This document shows, piece by piece, positions 1 to 9,160 of a stretch of DNA of 64,000 bases; the stretch's first letter is position 1; each line of letters starts with the position of its first letter. Origin of the DNA: Streptomyces luomodiensis (GTDB taxonomy: Bacteria; Actinomycetota; Actinomycetes; Streptomycetales; Streptomycetaceae). Position numbers and translations under genes: made by a program. The DNA lies in contig NZ_CP117522.1 of NCBI RefSeq assembly GCF_031679605.1, positions 868,001-932,000 of the forward strand. Reading direction: 5' to 3'. The notes under the pieces were generated by a model. That model saw nothing but the letters and a program-made list of their open reading frames with translations. It searched no databases and had not been told where the DNA came from.

Positions 1-1259
1 CGGGAGCCACCCTGGCCGTCCTTGAGCTTGCCGAGCAGGCTCGCCGGATACTCGATGACCCAGTAGCTCACCGTGGCGGCGGCCACGGCCACCACCAGCA
101 CGATGACCACGGCCAGCGGGAAGCCCTCCGGCCCGTCGGGGGGCAGCAGCCCGGCGTTGTACAGGCCCAGCATGATCGGCTCATGCCAGACGAACAGGCT
201 GTAGCTGGCCAGGCCGACACCGGTGAGCCAGCGGGCCGTGAGCCATGAGTGCCACCGGCCCCGCCGCCGCACATGGATGGTGCTGTACAGCAGCGCCATC
301 CACAGCAGGGCGGACAGCGGGTGGAAGAAGGTGGTGGGGAAGTCCTCCGCCTCCGTACCGGTCAGCGACAGCAGGTACAGCCCCGCGACGGCGGCCACCC
401 GCAGCGGGATCGCCACCTTCCCGTCGAGCCGTCCCCGCTCGCCGAGGGCGACCATCAGCACCGCGAGGCCCATGCCCACCGCGAACCCGCCGAAGCGGGC
501 CTGCGGACCGAAGTACACCGGCCATTCGGTGTGCGGTATCTCCAGCCCGTAACGGGCCACGGCGATCCACACGAACGGCCCGATGTACAGCAGGGCGCAT
601 CCCGCGGCGCACACCGCCACCCGGCTGGACCGCCGGCGCAGCGGACGGCAGGCGCGGACGGCCAGCGGCCCGAGCACCACCATGGCCAGATAGAACATGA
701 TTTCCAGCGACAACGACCAGGTGGGGCCGATCGTGTAGAAGATCTGCTCCTTGTCGAAGACCTGGGTGAAGGTGAGATGGCGCAGCAGATCGGACCACTC
801 GCCGGGCAGGGTGGGGTTGCGGGTGGCCCAGATGAACAGGATGGCCAGGAAGTACAGCGGGACGATCCGGATGGCCCGCCGGAAGAGGAACACCCGGCCC
901 GGCCGGGTCGAGCCCCCGTCGATCGCCGCCCGCGCGTACGACAGCGTCAGCAGATAGGCGGACAGGACGAAGAAGAGGTCGATGACCTCCAGCGACACCA
1001 GCGCGTTGGCGTACCGGTTGGGCACCGGTGAATGGGCGCCGTCCCGGTCGTAGGTGAAGTACTGCTGCCAGACGTGGAAGACGACCGTCAGGAGCGCCGC
1101 CATTCCCCGGAAGCCCTGGAGCTCCGCGTTCCTGCGGTTCGGGGAGGACGCGCTCTTGGCGGACGTGCTCGGGACGGACGTGCTCGGGACGGACGTGGCC
1201 TTCGGCCGCGGCCGGCCGTTGACCGCGGTGGGGGCGGCCGTCGTGGACACCGTGCTCAT
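1..1259 (-). CDS. Membrane-bound acyltransferase 3 family protein (OafA-like), 3' end outside window
   Basis: Acyltransferase-3 proteins are polytopic membrane enzymes that O-acylate extracytoplasmic sugars or lipids. The visible 419 codons begin with about 40 Ser/Thr/Pro-rich residues, including a duplicated TSVPS. The family signature follows: FRGMAALLTVVFH, with the conserved Arg and the His that usually acts in catalysis. Several hydrophobic helices come next, including VIDLFFVLSAYLLTL and LALVVIVLV-type segments near the visible end. The ATG start overlaps the stop of the upstream glycosyltransferase gene by four bases (ATGA), so the two are translationally coupled and probably act on the same polymer. 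The gene runs off the left edge, so its C-terminus and stop are not seen. The family call is firm. The substrate (an exopolysaccharide made by the upstream enzyme) is inferred from coupling only. Confidence 0.9.
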   Translation of the reverse strand, partial: MSTVSTTAAPTAVNGRPRPKATSVPSTSVPSTSAKSASSPNRRNAELQGFRGMAALLTVVFHVWQQYFTYDRDGAHSPVPNRYANALVSLEVIDLFFVLSAYLLTLSYARAAIDGGSTRPGRVFLFRRAIRIVPLYFLAILFIWATRNPTLPGEWSDLLRHLTFTQVFDKEQIFYTIGPTWSLSLEIMFYLAMVVLGPLAVRACRPLRRRSSRVAVCAAGCALLYIGPFVWIAVARYGLEIPHTEWPVYFGPQARFGGFAVGMGLAVLMVALGERGRLDGKVAIPLRVAAVAGLYLLSLTGTEAEDFPTTFFHPLSALLWMALLYSTIHVRRRGRWHSWLTARWLTGVGLASYSLFVWHEPIMLGLYNAGLLPPDGPEGFPLAVVIVLVVAVAAATVSYWVIEYPASLLGKLKDGQGGS

Positions 1260-3595
1260 ATCCGCTTCACCGCCTTCTCACCGGGCCGCGGGGTGACCCG
1301 CCACTGGCGGTCCCGCAGCACCTCCTTGAGGAGCGACTGGCGGGCCACGATGTTCTTGAAGTGGCTGTAGAAGAAGGTCGACACCAGCAGGTACCGCCAG
1401 AACCAGGCCCGGTGGCGGCGCAGTTCGGGCGCCGCCAGCCGCCAGGCGAACAGCGCCTGTACCACCCCGGCGGACAGCGTGAACAGCGTGGCCAGCAGGC
1501 AGACCGGCACCGCCCAGTCGAGCTGGTCCACTCCCCCCGCCCGCCACGCCGAGTACAGCAGTACGGGCAGGATCTGCAGGGTCAGCCACGGCTGGAGCTC
1601 ACGCCAGCCCAGCAGCACCAGCAACCCCGCCTTCTGCCGCCTGGTGAACGCGGAGGAGCGCAGCGCGCGCCACAGGTACTTGAGCGACACCTGGAGCCAG
1701 CCCTGTGCCCAGCGCGACCGCTGGTTCCACAGCGCCTTGAGGGTGGTGGGCGCCAGTTCGCGGGAGATGAGCGTGCGGTCGGTGGCGATCCGGGCGCCCT
1801 CGTGCAGGGCGCGCATCGAGGAGTCGATGTCCTCGGTGAGCATCGTGCCGTGCATCCGGGTCCGGGCGAGCAGATCGGTGCGCCAGAAGCCGTTGGAGCC
1901 GCCGAAGACACCGAAGGAGTAGAGCCGGGTCCGGCCCGGGTGGCTGACGGCGTAGATGGCCTCGAACTCCACACCCACCAGCTTGGACACCCAGGAGCTC
2001 TCGCCGTTGCGGATCACGCAGTGGCCCTGGACCACGTCGTAACCGTGGGACAGCCAGTGCCAGGCGTGCTGGAAGGCGTCCGGGGCCGGGTGGTGGTCCG
2101 CGTCGAAGATGCCGACGAACTCACCGCGCACCCGGGTGACCGCGGCGTTGACGTTCTGCGCCTTGGAGGTGCTGCCCGCCACCGGCATCAGCACCAGTCG
2201 CGGGTCGCGGCGGGCCATCTCCCGCAGGGTCTCCTCGACGGGCATGGGGTGCGGCGTGTTGTACGCGAGCACGATCTCCAGCTCGTTGGGGTAGTCCAGG
2301 CGCAGGAAGGACTCGATGGTGTCGACGATGGTCGCGGCCTCGTTCGGCAGATAGGCGGCGATGACCGCGCTGGCCGGTGGATACGGCTGGGCGGGCCGTT
2401 CGGGCCGGGGTTCGGCGTCGAGCGAGAAGAGGCACTCCAGCACGATCAGCCCGGCGGAGAGCACCAGGCCGGACACCACGATCCAGTAGGCGGCCGAGCC
2501 GATGTCCCAGCCCAGCTCGTACATCCGCTGGTAGAAGAGGAAGGGGATGCCCACACCGACGAGCAGCACCAGTAAGGGCGAGAGCACCGACAGCGAGGTG
2601 CGCAGCGCGGCGGCGAGCGGGCGCCGCCGGCGGCGGTGGCTGCCGCGCATCCACGCCGCGTACTTGACCGGCCGCAGATCCCGGTGGCGGATGGATTCGT
2701 TGACCGCGTTCCGGGCGTTGGCGACGGCCTGGGCCCGGTCCGCGCAGTCGGCCAGCGGGGTCCAGCCGATCGCCGGGGTCAGCCGTACGTTCTCATCGGC
2801 GACCACGAAGCGGGTGCCGGCCACGGCGTTGGCGAACTTCTGGAGTTCGCGGCGCGCGGTGTCCTCGTCCACACCGGGCATCAGCATCAGCAGGTGGCCG
2901 TCGTCGTCCCAGCCGAGCCGGTCGCAGACGCCGCCCAGCTTCTCCGCCACTCCCGCGAGGCGTTCGGCGACCTCGCGGCGCACCCGCGGCCCCAGCCGGG
3001 CCTCGAGGGCGGCTATCTCGGCGACACCGACCATGGCGACGACACCGCCGCTGCGGCTGTCGTCGACACGTTTGAGTTCCCGGTCGAGTTCGCCCAGGAA
3101 GTGGGGCTGGGAGTACAGGCCGGTGCGCGGGTCGAGCAGCAGGTTCTCGACGGGGACCGGGACCCGGCGCAGCTTCGCCTCGATCCGGGCGGAGAGTTCC
3201 ACGGGATCGGAGCTGTCCGGTACGCAGTCGTCGGCGCCGCCGCGCAGCATGTCGGCCACACCGGTGGGGCCGGACGCGGAGGTGACCATGACCAGGGGGA
3301 GCGCTCGTCCCGCGGGCACGGAGCGGACCTCCTGAATCACCTCCAGCCCGTCGTGGGCCTCGTCCAGGGCGACGATCGCGTCCGGAGGGGACTGCCGTAT
3401 CCGGCGGCCGACATCGCCGGGCTCCGCATGGCTCACCTCATGCCCGGTCGATATGAGTGTCCGTGTCAGCTGGTCGAGTCTGGGTCCCGGGGTGCCGACC
3501 GCCAGCACATGCCCGCTCGCTCCCGCCACCTCGCCGCGGGCGGCGGGTACGGGCTGCTGGGATTCGCGTGATCGTGGGTGGTGCGAAGTGAGCAC
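1256..3595 (-). CDS. Receiver-like / degenerate GGDEF / processive glycosyltransferase family 2 fusion, membrane protein
   Basis: This 779-residue protein joins three units. Residues about 28-130 look like a response-regulator receiver: the phospho-Asp context ALDE is kept, but the usual Lys near VPDSSDP is absent. Residues about 135-310 resemble a GGDEF domain whose signature has become GWDDDG, so cyclase activity is unlikely. After two transmembrane helices, residues about 430-640 form a GT2 domain with DADHH near 497, TEDID near 587 and QRSRW near 624. This is the D,D,D,QxxRW set of cellulose, hyaluronan or poly-GlcNAc synthases. More membrane helices follow. I chose the GTG at 3595 because AAAGGA lies 9 bases upstream; an in-frame start at 3676 has no such site. 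Codon 341 is TTA. The stop overlaps the acyltransferase start. Polymer identity is unknown. Confidence 0.88.
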   Translation of the reverse strand: MLTSHHPRSRESQQPVPAARGEVAGASGHVLAVGTPGPRLDQLTRTLISTGHEVSHAEPGDVGRRIRQSPPDAIVALDEAHDGLEVIQEVRSVPAGRALPLVMVTSASGPTGVADMLRGGADDCVPDSSDPVELSARIEAKLRRVPVPVENLLLDPRTGLYSQPHFLGELDRELKRVDDSRSGGVVAMVGVAEIAALEARLGPRVRREVAERLAGVAEKLGGVCDRLGWDDDGHLLMLMPGVDEDTARRELQKFANAVAGTRFVVADENVRLTPAIGWTPLADCADRAQAVANARNAVNESIRHRDLRPVKYAAWMRGSHRRRRRPLAAALRTSLSVLSPLLVLLVGVGIPFLFYQRMYELGWDIGSAAYWIVVSGLVLSAGLIVLECLFSLDAEPRPERPAQPYPPASAVIAAYLPNEAATIVDTIESFLRLDYPNELEIVLAYNTPHPMPVEETLREMARRDPRLVLMPVAGSTSKAQNVNAAVTRVRGEFVGIFDADHHPAPDAFQHAWHWLSHGYDVVQGHCVIRNGESSWVSKLVGVEFEAIYAVSHPGRTRLYSFGVFGGSNGFWRTDLLARTRMHGTMLTEDIDSSMRALHEGARIATDRTLISRELAPTTLKALWNQRSRWAQGWLQVSLKYLWRALRSSAFTRRQKAGLLVLLGWRELQPWLTLQILPVLLYSAWRAGGVDQLDWAVPVCLLATLFTLSAGVVQALFAWRLAAPELRRHRAWFWRYLLVSTFFYSHFKNIVARQSLLKEVLRDRQWRVTPRPGEKAVKRI

Positions 3596-4194
3596 CTGAG
3601 GGGTTCCTTTCGTGAGGAGACGTACGTCACCGAACGGGCCGTGGGGCGCGCGGACATTCCGGCCGGGGCATGACACACCACATGGCCCCTACGCATACGC
3701 GTACGGGCAGGCCGGATGACGGCGTCGCCGGGACGGCCGGGGCGATCGGCCGTTCGGTGGTTGAGAGGCGGCTATGCCGCGGCCGTGGCCGATCCGCGCG
3801 GGAAGAGGTGAGGTCTCCGGCGGGATCTCGGGCAGGTGAGCGCGACGGCGGCAGGGCCTCTGGACACGCGTACGTGCTCCAGCGAGTAGCGCATATGGTC
3901 CCATCCTGTTCGGATCGTGGGGGGCGGACCGAACGTCACCAGTGCGAGTCGACCGATCTTTTGGGCTGACCGGTCGGAAACTCCAGTCTCATCGATCACT
4001 ACAGAACCACACAACACATCGAGGTAACACTCTCATTAATCAATGGCCGCGTTCCGCATGTCTGTTGAGCCCTATCGGAGCCCTGTCGGCGCGCCGTCGG
4101 CTCGGCGTCGGTGCCGTGTCGGTGCCTCGTCGGTGCCGTGGACCAGTGTTTTCCCAGCACCACATGCGGTATTGAACGCGGAAGGGACAACGCC
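3596..4194. promoter_or_regulatory. 599-bp divergent intergenic region with short direct repeats
   Basis: This gap separates the leftward glycosyltransferase operon from the rightward flavin monooxygenase, so promoters for both should lie here. I see no convincing protein gene. A run of imperfect direct repeats of GTCGGTGCC with 11-12 bp spacing lies at about 4084-4140, some 55-110 bases before the monooxygenase start. I could not assign a clear -35/-10 pair by eye. Confidence 0.4.
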
Positions 4195-5376
4195 ATGCGG
4201 AACACACGGGTCTTGATTTCCGGGGCGAGTATCGCCGGGCCCGCCCTCGCCTACTGGCTGGACCGTTATGGCTGCCAGGTCACGGTCGTGGAGCGGGCCG
4301 CCGGGCCCCGGCCGGGCGGACAGGCGATCGACGTGCGGGGCCCGGCGCTGGAGGTGTGCGAGCGGATGGGTGTGCTGGAGGAGATCCGCGCGCACCGCAC
4401 CGGACTGCGCGGCATGTCGATGGTCGACGACGACGGGAAGGAGCTGTACAGCACCACCGGACACACCGCCAGTGGCGGGGATCTCAGCCGCCCCGACATC
4501 GAGATTCTCCGGGACGACCTGGCCTCGGTTCTCCTCAGCGCGCAGGGTGACGGGATCGAGTACCTCTTCGGCGATTCGATCGTCTCGCTCGCCCAGGGCC
4601 CGGACGGGGTGGCGGTCACCTTCCGTCGGGGCGCCTCGCGCACCTTCGACATCGTGGTGGCGGCCGAGGGGGTGCACTCCGCCACCCGGGCGCTGGTCTT
4701 CGGCCCGGAGGAGGACTACCTCCGCCATCTGGGGGGTTATCTGGGGGTGTGGACGGTGCCGAACTATCTGGGCCTGGACCGCTGGCAGGTCGTCTACGAG
4801 ATGTCCGGCGGCATCTGGGGCGGCATGGTGATGAGTGTCCGCGACAACACCGAGGCCCGGGTCTACATCGGCGTCGACTCGGACGAACCGCCCGCCCGGA
4901 TGCTGGGCTCCCGGAGCGTCTCGGAGCAGAAGCGGATGGTGGCGACGTGGTACGAGAACGCGCGCTGGGAGATGCCCCGGCTGCTGGAGTACATGTGGGG
5001 GGCGCCCGACTTCCACTTCGACGCGGTGGCCCAGATCCATATGGACTCCTGGTCCCGTGGCCGGGTGGCCCTGCTGGGCGACGCCGGCTACTGCGGCTCG
5101 CCCATGGCCGGACAGGGCAGCAGCCTGGCCCTGATCGGCGCCTATGTGCTGGCGGGCGAGCTCAAGGCCGCCGACGGCGACCACACCGCGGCCTTCGCCG
5201 CCTATGAGCGCGAACTGCGCGACTACGTGGCCGCCAACCAGCGGCTCGCGCTGGCCAACAAGGACCGGCGGGAGGCACGGCGCGCCCTGGCCGGGCAGGA
5301 GCCGGACACCCACCCGACCAATATCCAGGGCCCCTTCTACGAGGTGGTCAACTCCTACACGCTCAGGGACTACTGA
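4195..5376 (+). CDS. FAD-dependent monooxygenase, class A (PHBH/TetX-like)
   Basis: Class A flavoprotein monooxygenases use NAD(P)H and O2 to hydroxylate aromatic or other electron-rich substrates. The 393-residue product starts with a dinucleotide-binding fold (GASIAGPALAYWL, residues 10-22, followed by VVERA). It has the second FAD motif LLGDAGYCGSP at about residue 293, followed by AGQGSSLAL, which is typical of the TetX/RdmE-type group. The start is set by GGAAGGGAC about 7 bases upstream of the ATG; an in-frame upstream start at 4111 lacks a ribosome site. The gene stands alone between a 599-bp regulatory gap and a convergent ABC operon. The natural substrate cannot be read from the sequence. 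Nothing ties it to the polyketide cluster 16 kb away. Confidence 0.88.
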   Translation: MRNTRVLISGASIAGPALAYWLDRYGCQVTVVERAAGPRPGGQAIDVRGPALEVCERMGVLEEIRAHRTGLRGMSMVDDDGKELYSTTGHTASGGDLSRPDIEILRDDLASVLLSAQGDGIEYLFGDSIVSLAQGPDGVAVTFRRGASRTFDIVVAAEGVHSATRALVFGPEEDYLRHLGGYLGVWTVPNYLGLDRWQVVYEMSGGIWGGMVMSVRDNTEARVYIGVDSDEPPARMLGSRSVSEQKRMVATWYENARWEMPRLLEYMWGAPDFHFDAVAQIHMDSWSRGRVALLGDAGYCGSPMAGQGSSLALIGAYVLAGELKAADGDHTAAFAAYERELRDYVAANQRLALANKDRREARRALAGQEPDTHPTNIQGPFYEVVNSYTLRDY

Positions 5377-5380
5377 CCGC

Positions 5381-5411
5381 GGGTCCGGGCGCCGTGGCCG
5401 CCTTGGGACCC
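5381..5411. terminator. Probable bidirectional terminator hairpin
   Basis: GGGTCC (5381-5386) pairs with GGACCC (5406-5411), and the inner GGCG (5388-5391) pairs with CGCC (5399-5402). It lies in the 54-bp gap between the convergent monooxygenase and ABC permease genes. The stem is interrupted, so the call is moderate. Confidence 0.45.
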
Positions 5412-5430
5412 CTCGTCCAGGAGAGCGCGG

Positions 5431-6285
5431 CTAGGACACCACGTCCTTGCGGGCGAAGCCACGGAAGGCGAGCGCGAAGAACACCAGCGCGTACGCGAGG
5501 GACACCGAGACGCCCTTCACCATTCCGCCCCACTCCAGGTGGGGCTGGAGTGCGTCCGCCCACGCGAACTGCCAGTGCGAGGGGAGGAAGTCGCGCCAGG
5601 AGCCGAGCGCGGTGACCGCGTCCAGCACATTGCCCACGATGGTGAGCCCCACCGCACCGCCCACCGCACCCAGCGGCGCGTCCGTGACGGTCGAGAGCCA
5701 GAACGCCAGGGCGGCCGTGACCAGCTGGGACAGGAAGATGTACAGCACCACGAGGGCGAGCCGGACCAGGGCGTCCCCGATGGGCAGCTCACCGCCCGTG
5801 GGAATCCGCAGCGGCCCCCAGCCGTACGCGACCGTGCCCACCGCGAGCGCGACCAGGGGTAGCAGCACCATCGCGGCCGCGCTGAATCCGAGGGCGACCG
5901 CGAGCTTGCTCGCCAGCAGCCGGGCCCTGGGCACCGGCGCGGCCAGCAGATAGCGCAGCGAGGACCAGTTGGCCTCGGCGGCCACGGTGTCACCGCAGAA
6001 CAGTGCCACCGGCACGACCAGCAGAAAGGCGGCCGAGACGAACAGCGCGGTGGCCGCGAGGTTGGCGCCGGAGGCGGTGGCCGTGTCCATCAGGCTGATC
6101 CGGTCGTCCCGCCCCTCGGGGGTGCCGCCGATGGCGAACGCCGCGACGAGGACGAACGGCAGCGCCGCCAGCACCACCGCCATCACCAGGGTCCGGCGCC
6201 GGCGCAGCTGCCGTACGGCCTCGACCCGCAGCGGCAGCGTGTGGCGGGCCCGGTAGCCGGGCGCGACCTGGGACAGGGAACTCAC
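5431..6285 (-). CDS. ABC-2 type transporter permease
   Basis: This 284-residue integral membrane protein has about six hydrophobic helices, including LVMAVVLAALPFVLVAAFA near the N-terminus, ALFVSAAFLLVVPVALFC, and a C-terminal YALVFFALAFRGFARKD, as in ABC-2 exporter permeases. The GTG start at 6285 is preceded by GAAGGAGG. It overlaps the stop of the upstream hydrolase-ATPase fusion as GTGA, so the permease is translationally coupled to its ATPase. Together they should form a complete exporter with the ATPase domain of the fusion protein. The exported substrate is unknown. Longer in-frame readings upstream lie inside the partner gene and are not used. Confidence 0.9.
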   Translation of the reverse strand: MSSLSQVAPGYRARHTLPLRVEAVRQLRRRRTLVMAVVLAALPFVLVAAFAIGGTPEGRDDRISLMDTATASGANLAATALFVSAAFLLVVPVALFCGDTVAAEANWSSLRYLLAAPVPRARLLASKLAVALGFSAAAMVLLPLVALAVGTVAYGWGPLRIPTGGELPIGDALVRLALVVLYIFLSQLVTAALAFWLSTVTDAPLGAVGGAVGLTIVGNVLDAVTALGSWRDFLPSHWQFAWADALQPHLEWGGMVKGVSVSLAYALVFFALAFRGFARKDVVS

Positions 6286-8993
6286 GCGGATCCTCCTTCG
6301 ATCAGCGTCAAGAAGGCCTCTTCCAGACGTCGGTTGGGCCCGAAGCTGGTCACCGGGATCTCCAGCCGCACCAGTTCGGCGAGCAGCCGCGCCGGCGCGG
6401 CCCCGTCGAGCTGGACGAGCAGCCCGTCGGCGGTGCGGCGGGCGGACCCGATGCCGGGCAGCGCGTTCACCTTGTCCATGAGGGCCTCGCTCAGCTCGCC
6501 CTCGTGGCCCACCAGCACACTGCCGCCGGTGCCGGTGATCTCGCCGACCGGGCCTGCCTGGATGAGCCGGCCCCGGTCCATGACGACCAGGTGGGTGCAA
6601 GACTGTTCGACCTCCGCCAGAAGATGGCTGGAAACGATCACCGTGCGGCCCGCGGCGGCGTACCGGATCATCACCTCGCGCATCTCGCGGATCTGCGGCG
6701 GGTCCAGGCCGTTGGTCGGTTCGTCGAGGATCAGCAGATCCGGCAGGCCCAGCATGGCCTGGGCGATGGCGAGCCGCTGCCGCATGCCCTGGGAGTAGGT
6801 GCGCACGGCACGCTCCAGCGCGCTGCCCAGGCCCGCGATCGCAAGCGCCTCCTCAACATGGGCGTCGGCGGCGGGGCGGCCGGTGGCCCGCCAGTACAGC
6901 TCGAGGTTGGCCCTGCCGGTCAGATGCGGCAGGAAGCCCGCCCCCTCGACGAAGGCGCCGACGCGGGAGAGCACGGGCGCACCGGGCCTGATGGCCTGGC
7001 CGAAGACGCGGATCTCGCCGCCGTCGGGGGTGATGAGCCCCATCAGCATGCGCAATGTGGTGGTCTTGCCCGCGCCGTTGGGCCCGAGGAGCCCGAGCAC
7101 CTGCCCCTTCTCGACGCGGAAGGACAGATCGCGCACCGCGTAGCGGTCGGCGGACCTGGCGTAGCGCTTGCTCAGGCCGGTGATCTGGAGGGGGACGTCG
7201 GCCAGTTCGGGGTCGGGCGCGGGAGCGGCCGTACGCCGCCTGCCGGTCAGCAGCAGCGCGAGCGCCACCACGGCTCCGGCCAGCGGCAGCCCCCACACCC
7301 ACAGCGGCAGCGGGGCGGGCTGGGTGTGCACCCCGGGCGCGGTGGGGACCGTCAGTCCGCCGTCCACCAGCCCGACCGTGTAGGTGGCGGGCTCGGCCGG
7401 GGAGGCGTAGGCGAGGTCGGTGGAGGCGAGGACGAGCCGCAGCCGATGGCCCGCGACGAGCTCGTGGTCCACGGCGGGCAGCCGGACGGTGACGGTACGG
7501 CCCTTCTTGGCACCGGTGACCCTCAGGGGCGCGACGAGCTGCTCGGGCAGCACCTGCTGCCCGTCGGGTCCCACGTCGTACACCTTGGCGAAGAGGACGG
7601 CGTCCTCCGTGTCGGCCTTCACCCGCACCCGCACCTCGGGCGATCCGGTGATCCGCAGGGTGCGGTCCAGCGGCGCCGAGTCGAACCGGGCGAACTGGCC
7701 GGGGACGTCGAGGGAGAGGCCGACGCCGAGCGAGGACGCCTGGGACAGCCCGGCCACGCCCGGCACCGTGGAGACAGAAGGCGGTCCCGCCCCGGGCGGG
7801 TTGGCGAACGACTGCTCACGTCCGCGCAGCGCCACCGTCCGTCTCCCGTCGCCGAGGCCCGGGTAGCGGTCGCCGGTGGCGCCGCGCAGCTGGAGCGCGC
7901 CGTTGGTGGTGTCGACGCCCCCGGTGCGGCTGATCCGGAAGGCGGGTCCGGTGTCGGTGCCCTTGTCGCCCTTGAGGTAGCGGTCGAACCAGGCACGGGT
8001 GCGCGCCGCCACCCGTGAGGTCTCGCGGTCGCCGCCATCATGTCCCCCGGCGGTCCAGTCGACGGCGACCGGCGCTCCGCCGGCCCGGATCGCCTTCGCC
8101 ATGGCATCGGCCTGGTCGAGGGGGAAGAGGGAGTCGGCCTGGCCCTGGAGGATCAGGGTCGGGACCTTGATCCGGTCGGCGACGGCGAACGGGCTGCGTT
8201 CCTCGAGCAGCCGGCGGGCGGCGGCGTCCGGCTTTCCGGCGACCGCGACCCGCTCGTACATCTCGCACAGTTCCTTCTCGAAGCGGCCGCAGCTCCAGCC
8301 CTCCTGGTCCGTCGCGCGGTTCGCCACTCCCCCGCCGTCGCCGTCCTCGTTCCCCGCGCCCTCCGGGGCCTGGGTGAGGCCGGCCGACCCGGTGGTGAAG
8401 AACAGCCCGGCCCACAGCTTCTTGTAGACACCGTGGGGGAAGAGCGCGTCGGCGAGGTTCCAGTAGGTGATCTCGGGCGCGATGGCGTCCACCCGGCGGT
8501 CGTACCCGGCGGCCAGCAGGGAGATGGCCCCGCCGTAAGAGGCCCCGGCGACACCCACCCGGGGGTCGCCTTGGCCGTCGAGCCGCACCTCGGGGCGTTG
8601 GGCCAGCCAGTCGACCAGCCGCCGGACATCGGCCACCTCGTGGTCGGGGTCGTTGAGCCCGATCTTCCCGGTGGACCGGCCGAATCCGCGTGCCGACCAG
8701 GTCAGCACGGCATACCCGTCGCGGGCCAGCGCTTCGGCCCGGTCTCGTACGTCGTCCTTGCTGCCGCCGAAGCCGTGGCCGAGCAGGACCGCGGGCCTGC
8801 GGCCGGCGCCCGCCGTGAAGTACGAGGTGTCGATGCGCGCGCCCGGCATGTCCAGCACGCGGTCCTCGCGGTGGACGGCCGGCCCGTCGTCGGGGGCGGC
8901 GACCGCCCAGGTGCCCGCGCCCACGAGGACGGCCGCGGCGGCCACGACGGCGGCCGGACGCAGGCCCCGCGGCCGGGTCTTTCGGAGTTTCAT
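6282..8993 (-). CDS. Alpha/beta hydrolase (peptidase S15/CocE-like) fused to ABC transporter ATPase
   Basis: The 903-residue protein carries two enzymes on one chain. A signal-anchor-like helix (residues about 11-33) precedes an alpha/beta hydrolase with oxyanion motif LGHGFGG (about 71-77) and nucleophile elbow GASYGG (Ser152). A beta-sandwich region like the X-Pro dipeptidyl-peptidase C-terminal domain follows to about residue 550. A second membrane helix (about 565-588) leads into a full ABC ATPase: Walker A GPNGAGKTT (Lys643), signature YSQGM, Walker B ILDEP and the H-loop SSHLL. The topology suggests an extracytoplasmic hydrolase and a cytoplasmic ATPase. Its permease partner is the next, coupled gene. 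The arrangement implies that hydrolysis at the cell surface is linked to export or import, but the substrate is not known. Confidence 0.88.
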   Translation of the reverse strand: MKLRKTRPRGLRPAAVVAAAAVLVGAGTWAVAAPDDGPAVHREDRVLDMPGARIDTSYFTAGAGRRPAVLLGHGFGGSKDDVRDRAEALARDGYAVLTWSARGFGRSTGKIGLNDPDHEVADVRRLVDWLAQRPEVRLDGQGDPRVGVAGASYGGAISLLAAGYDRRVDAIAPEITYWNLADALFPHGVYKKLWAGLFFTTGSAGLTQAPEGAGNEDGDGGGVANRATDQEGWSCGRFEKELCEMYERVAVAGKPDAAARRLLEERSPFAVADRIKVPTLILQGQADSLFPLDQADAMAKAIRAGGAPVAVDWTAGGHDGGDRETSRVAARTRAWFDRYLKGDKGTDTGPAFRISRTGGVDTTNGALQLRGATGDRYPGLGDGRRTVALRGREQSFANPPGAGPPSVSTVPGVAGLSQASSLGVGLSLDVPGQFARFDSAPLDRTLRITGSPEVRVRVKADTEDAVLFAKVYDVGPDGQQVLPEQLVAPLRVTGAKKGRTVTVRLPAVDHELVAGHRLRLVLASTDLAYASPAEPATYTVGLVDGGLTVPTAPGVHTQPAPLPLWVWGLPLAGAVVALALLLTGRRRTAAPAPDPELADVPLQITGLSKRYARSADRYAVRDLSFRVEKGQVLGLLGPNGAGKTTTLRMLMGLITPDGGEIRVFGQAIRPGAPVLSRVGAFVEGAGFLPHLTGRANLELYWRATGRPAADAHVEEALAIAGLGSALERAVRTYSQGMRQRLAIAQAMLGLPDLLILDEPTNGLDPPQIREMREVMIRYAAAGRTVIVSSHLLAEVEQSCTHLVVMDRGRLIQAGPVGEITGTGGSVLVGHEGELSEALMDKVNALPGIGSARRTADGLLVQLDGAAPARLLAELVRLEIPVTSFGPNRRLEEAFLTLIEGGSA

Positions 8994-9124
8994 GTCTGCA
9001 CCCTAGAAGCAGGAGGCGAACGCCGGAGCTGACATCAGACGGATTCTCGTCCCCTCCCCGGGGTGTACCCGGACACCCGCCGTACACCCGGCGCGGTATG
9101 CCCCGGGCCCTGGCATCCGGGCTT

Positions 9125-9154
9125 TTGGCGCCGCCTGATGATGCTCCATAAGAT
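9125..9154 (+). promoter_or_regulatory. Candidate promoter of the VWA gene, possibly leaderless
   Basis: TTGGCG (9125-9130) and TAAGAT (9149-9154) are separated by 18 bases. The expected transcription start falls at or beside the GTG at 9161. No Shine-Dalgarno sequence precedes that GTG, which fits a leaderless message. This is an inference by eye. Confidence 0.4.
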
Positions 9155-9160
9155 GCGGCG

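Noticed and set aside
1361..2575. Plus-strand open frame opposite the glycosyltransferase
   Set aside because: Low-complexity product, no ribosome site; the minus strand encodes intact GT2 motifs.
3772..4017. Short minus-strand frame, possible leader peptide (MRYSLEHVRV...)
   Set aside because: A weak AGGATGGGA precedes an internal ATG, but composition and position give no support for a real gene.
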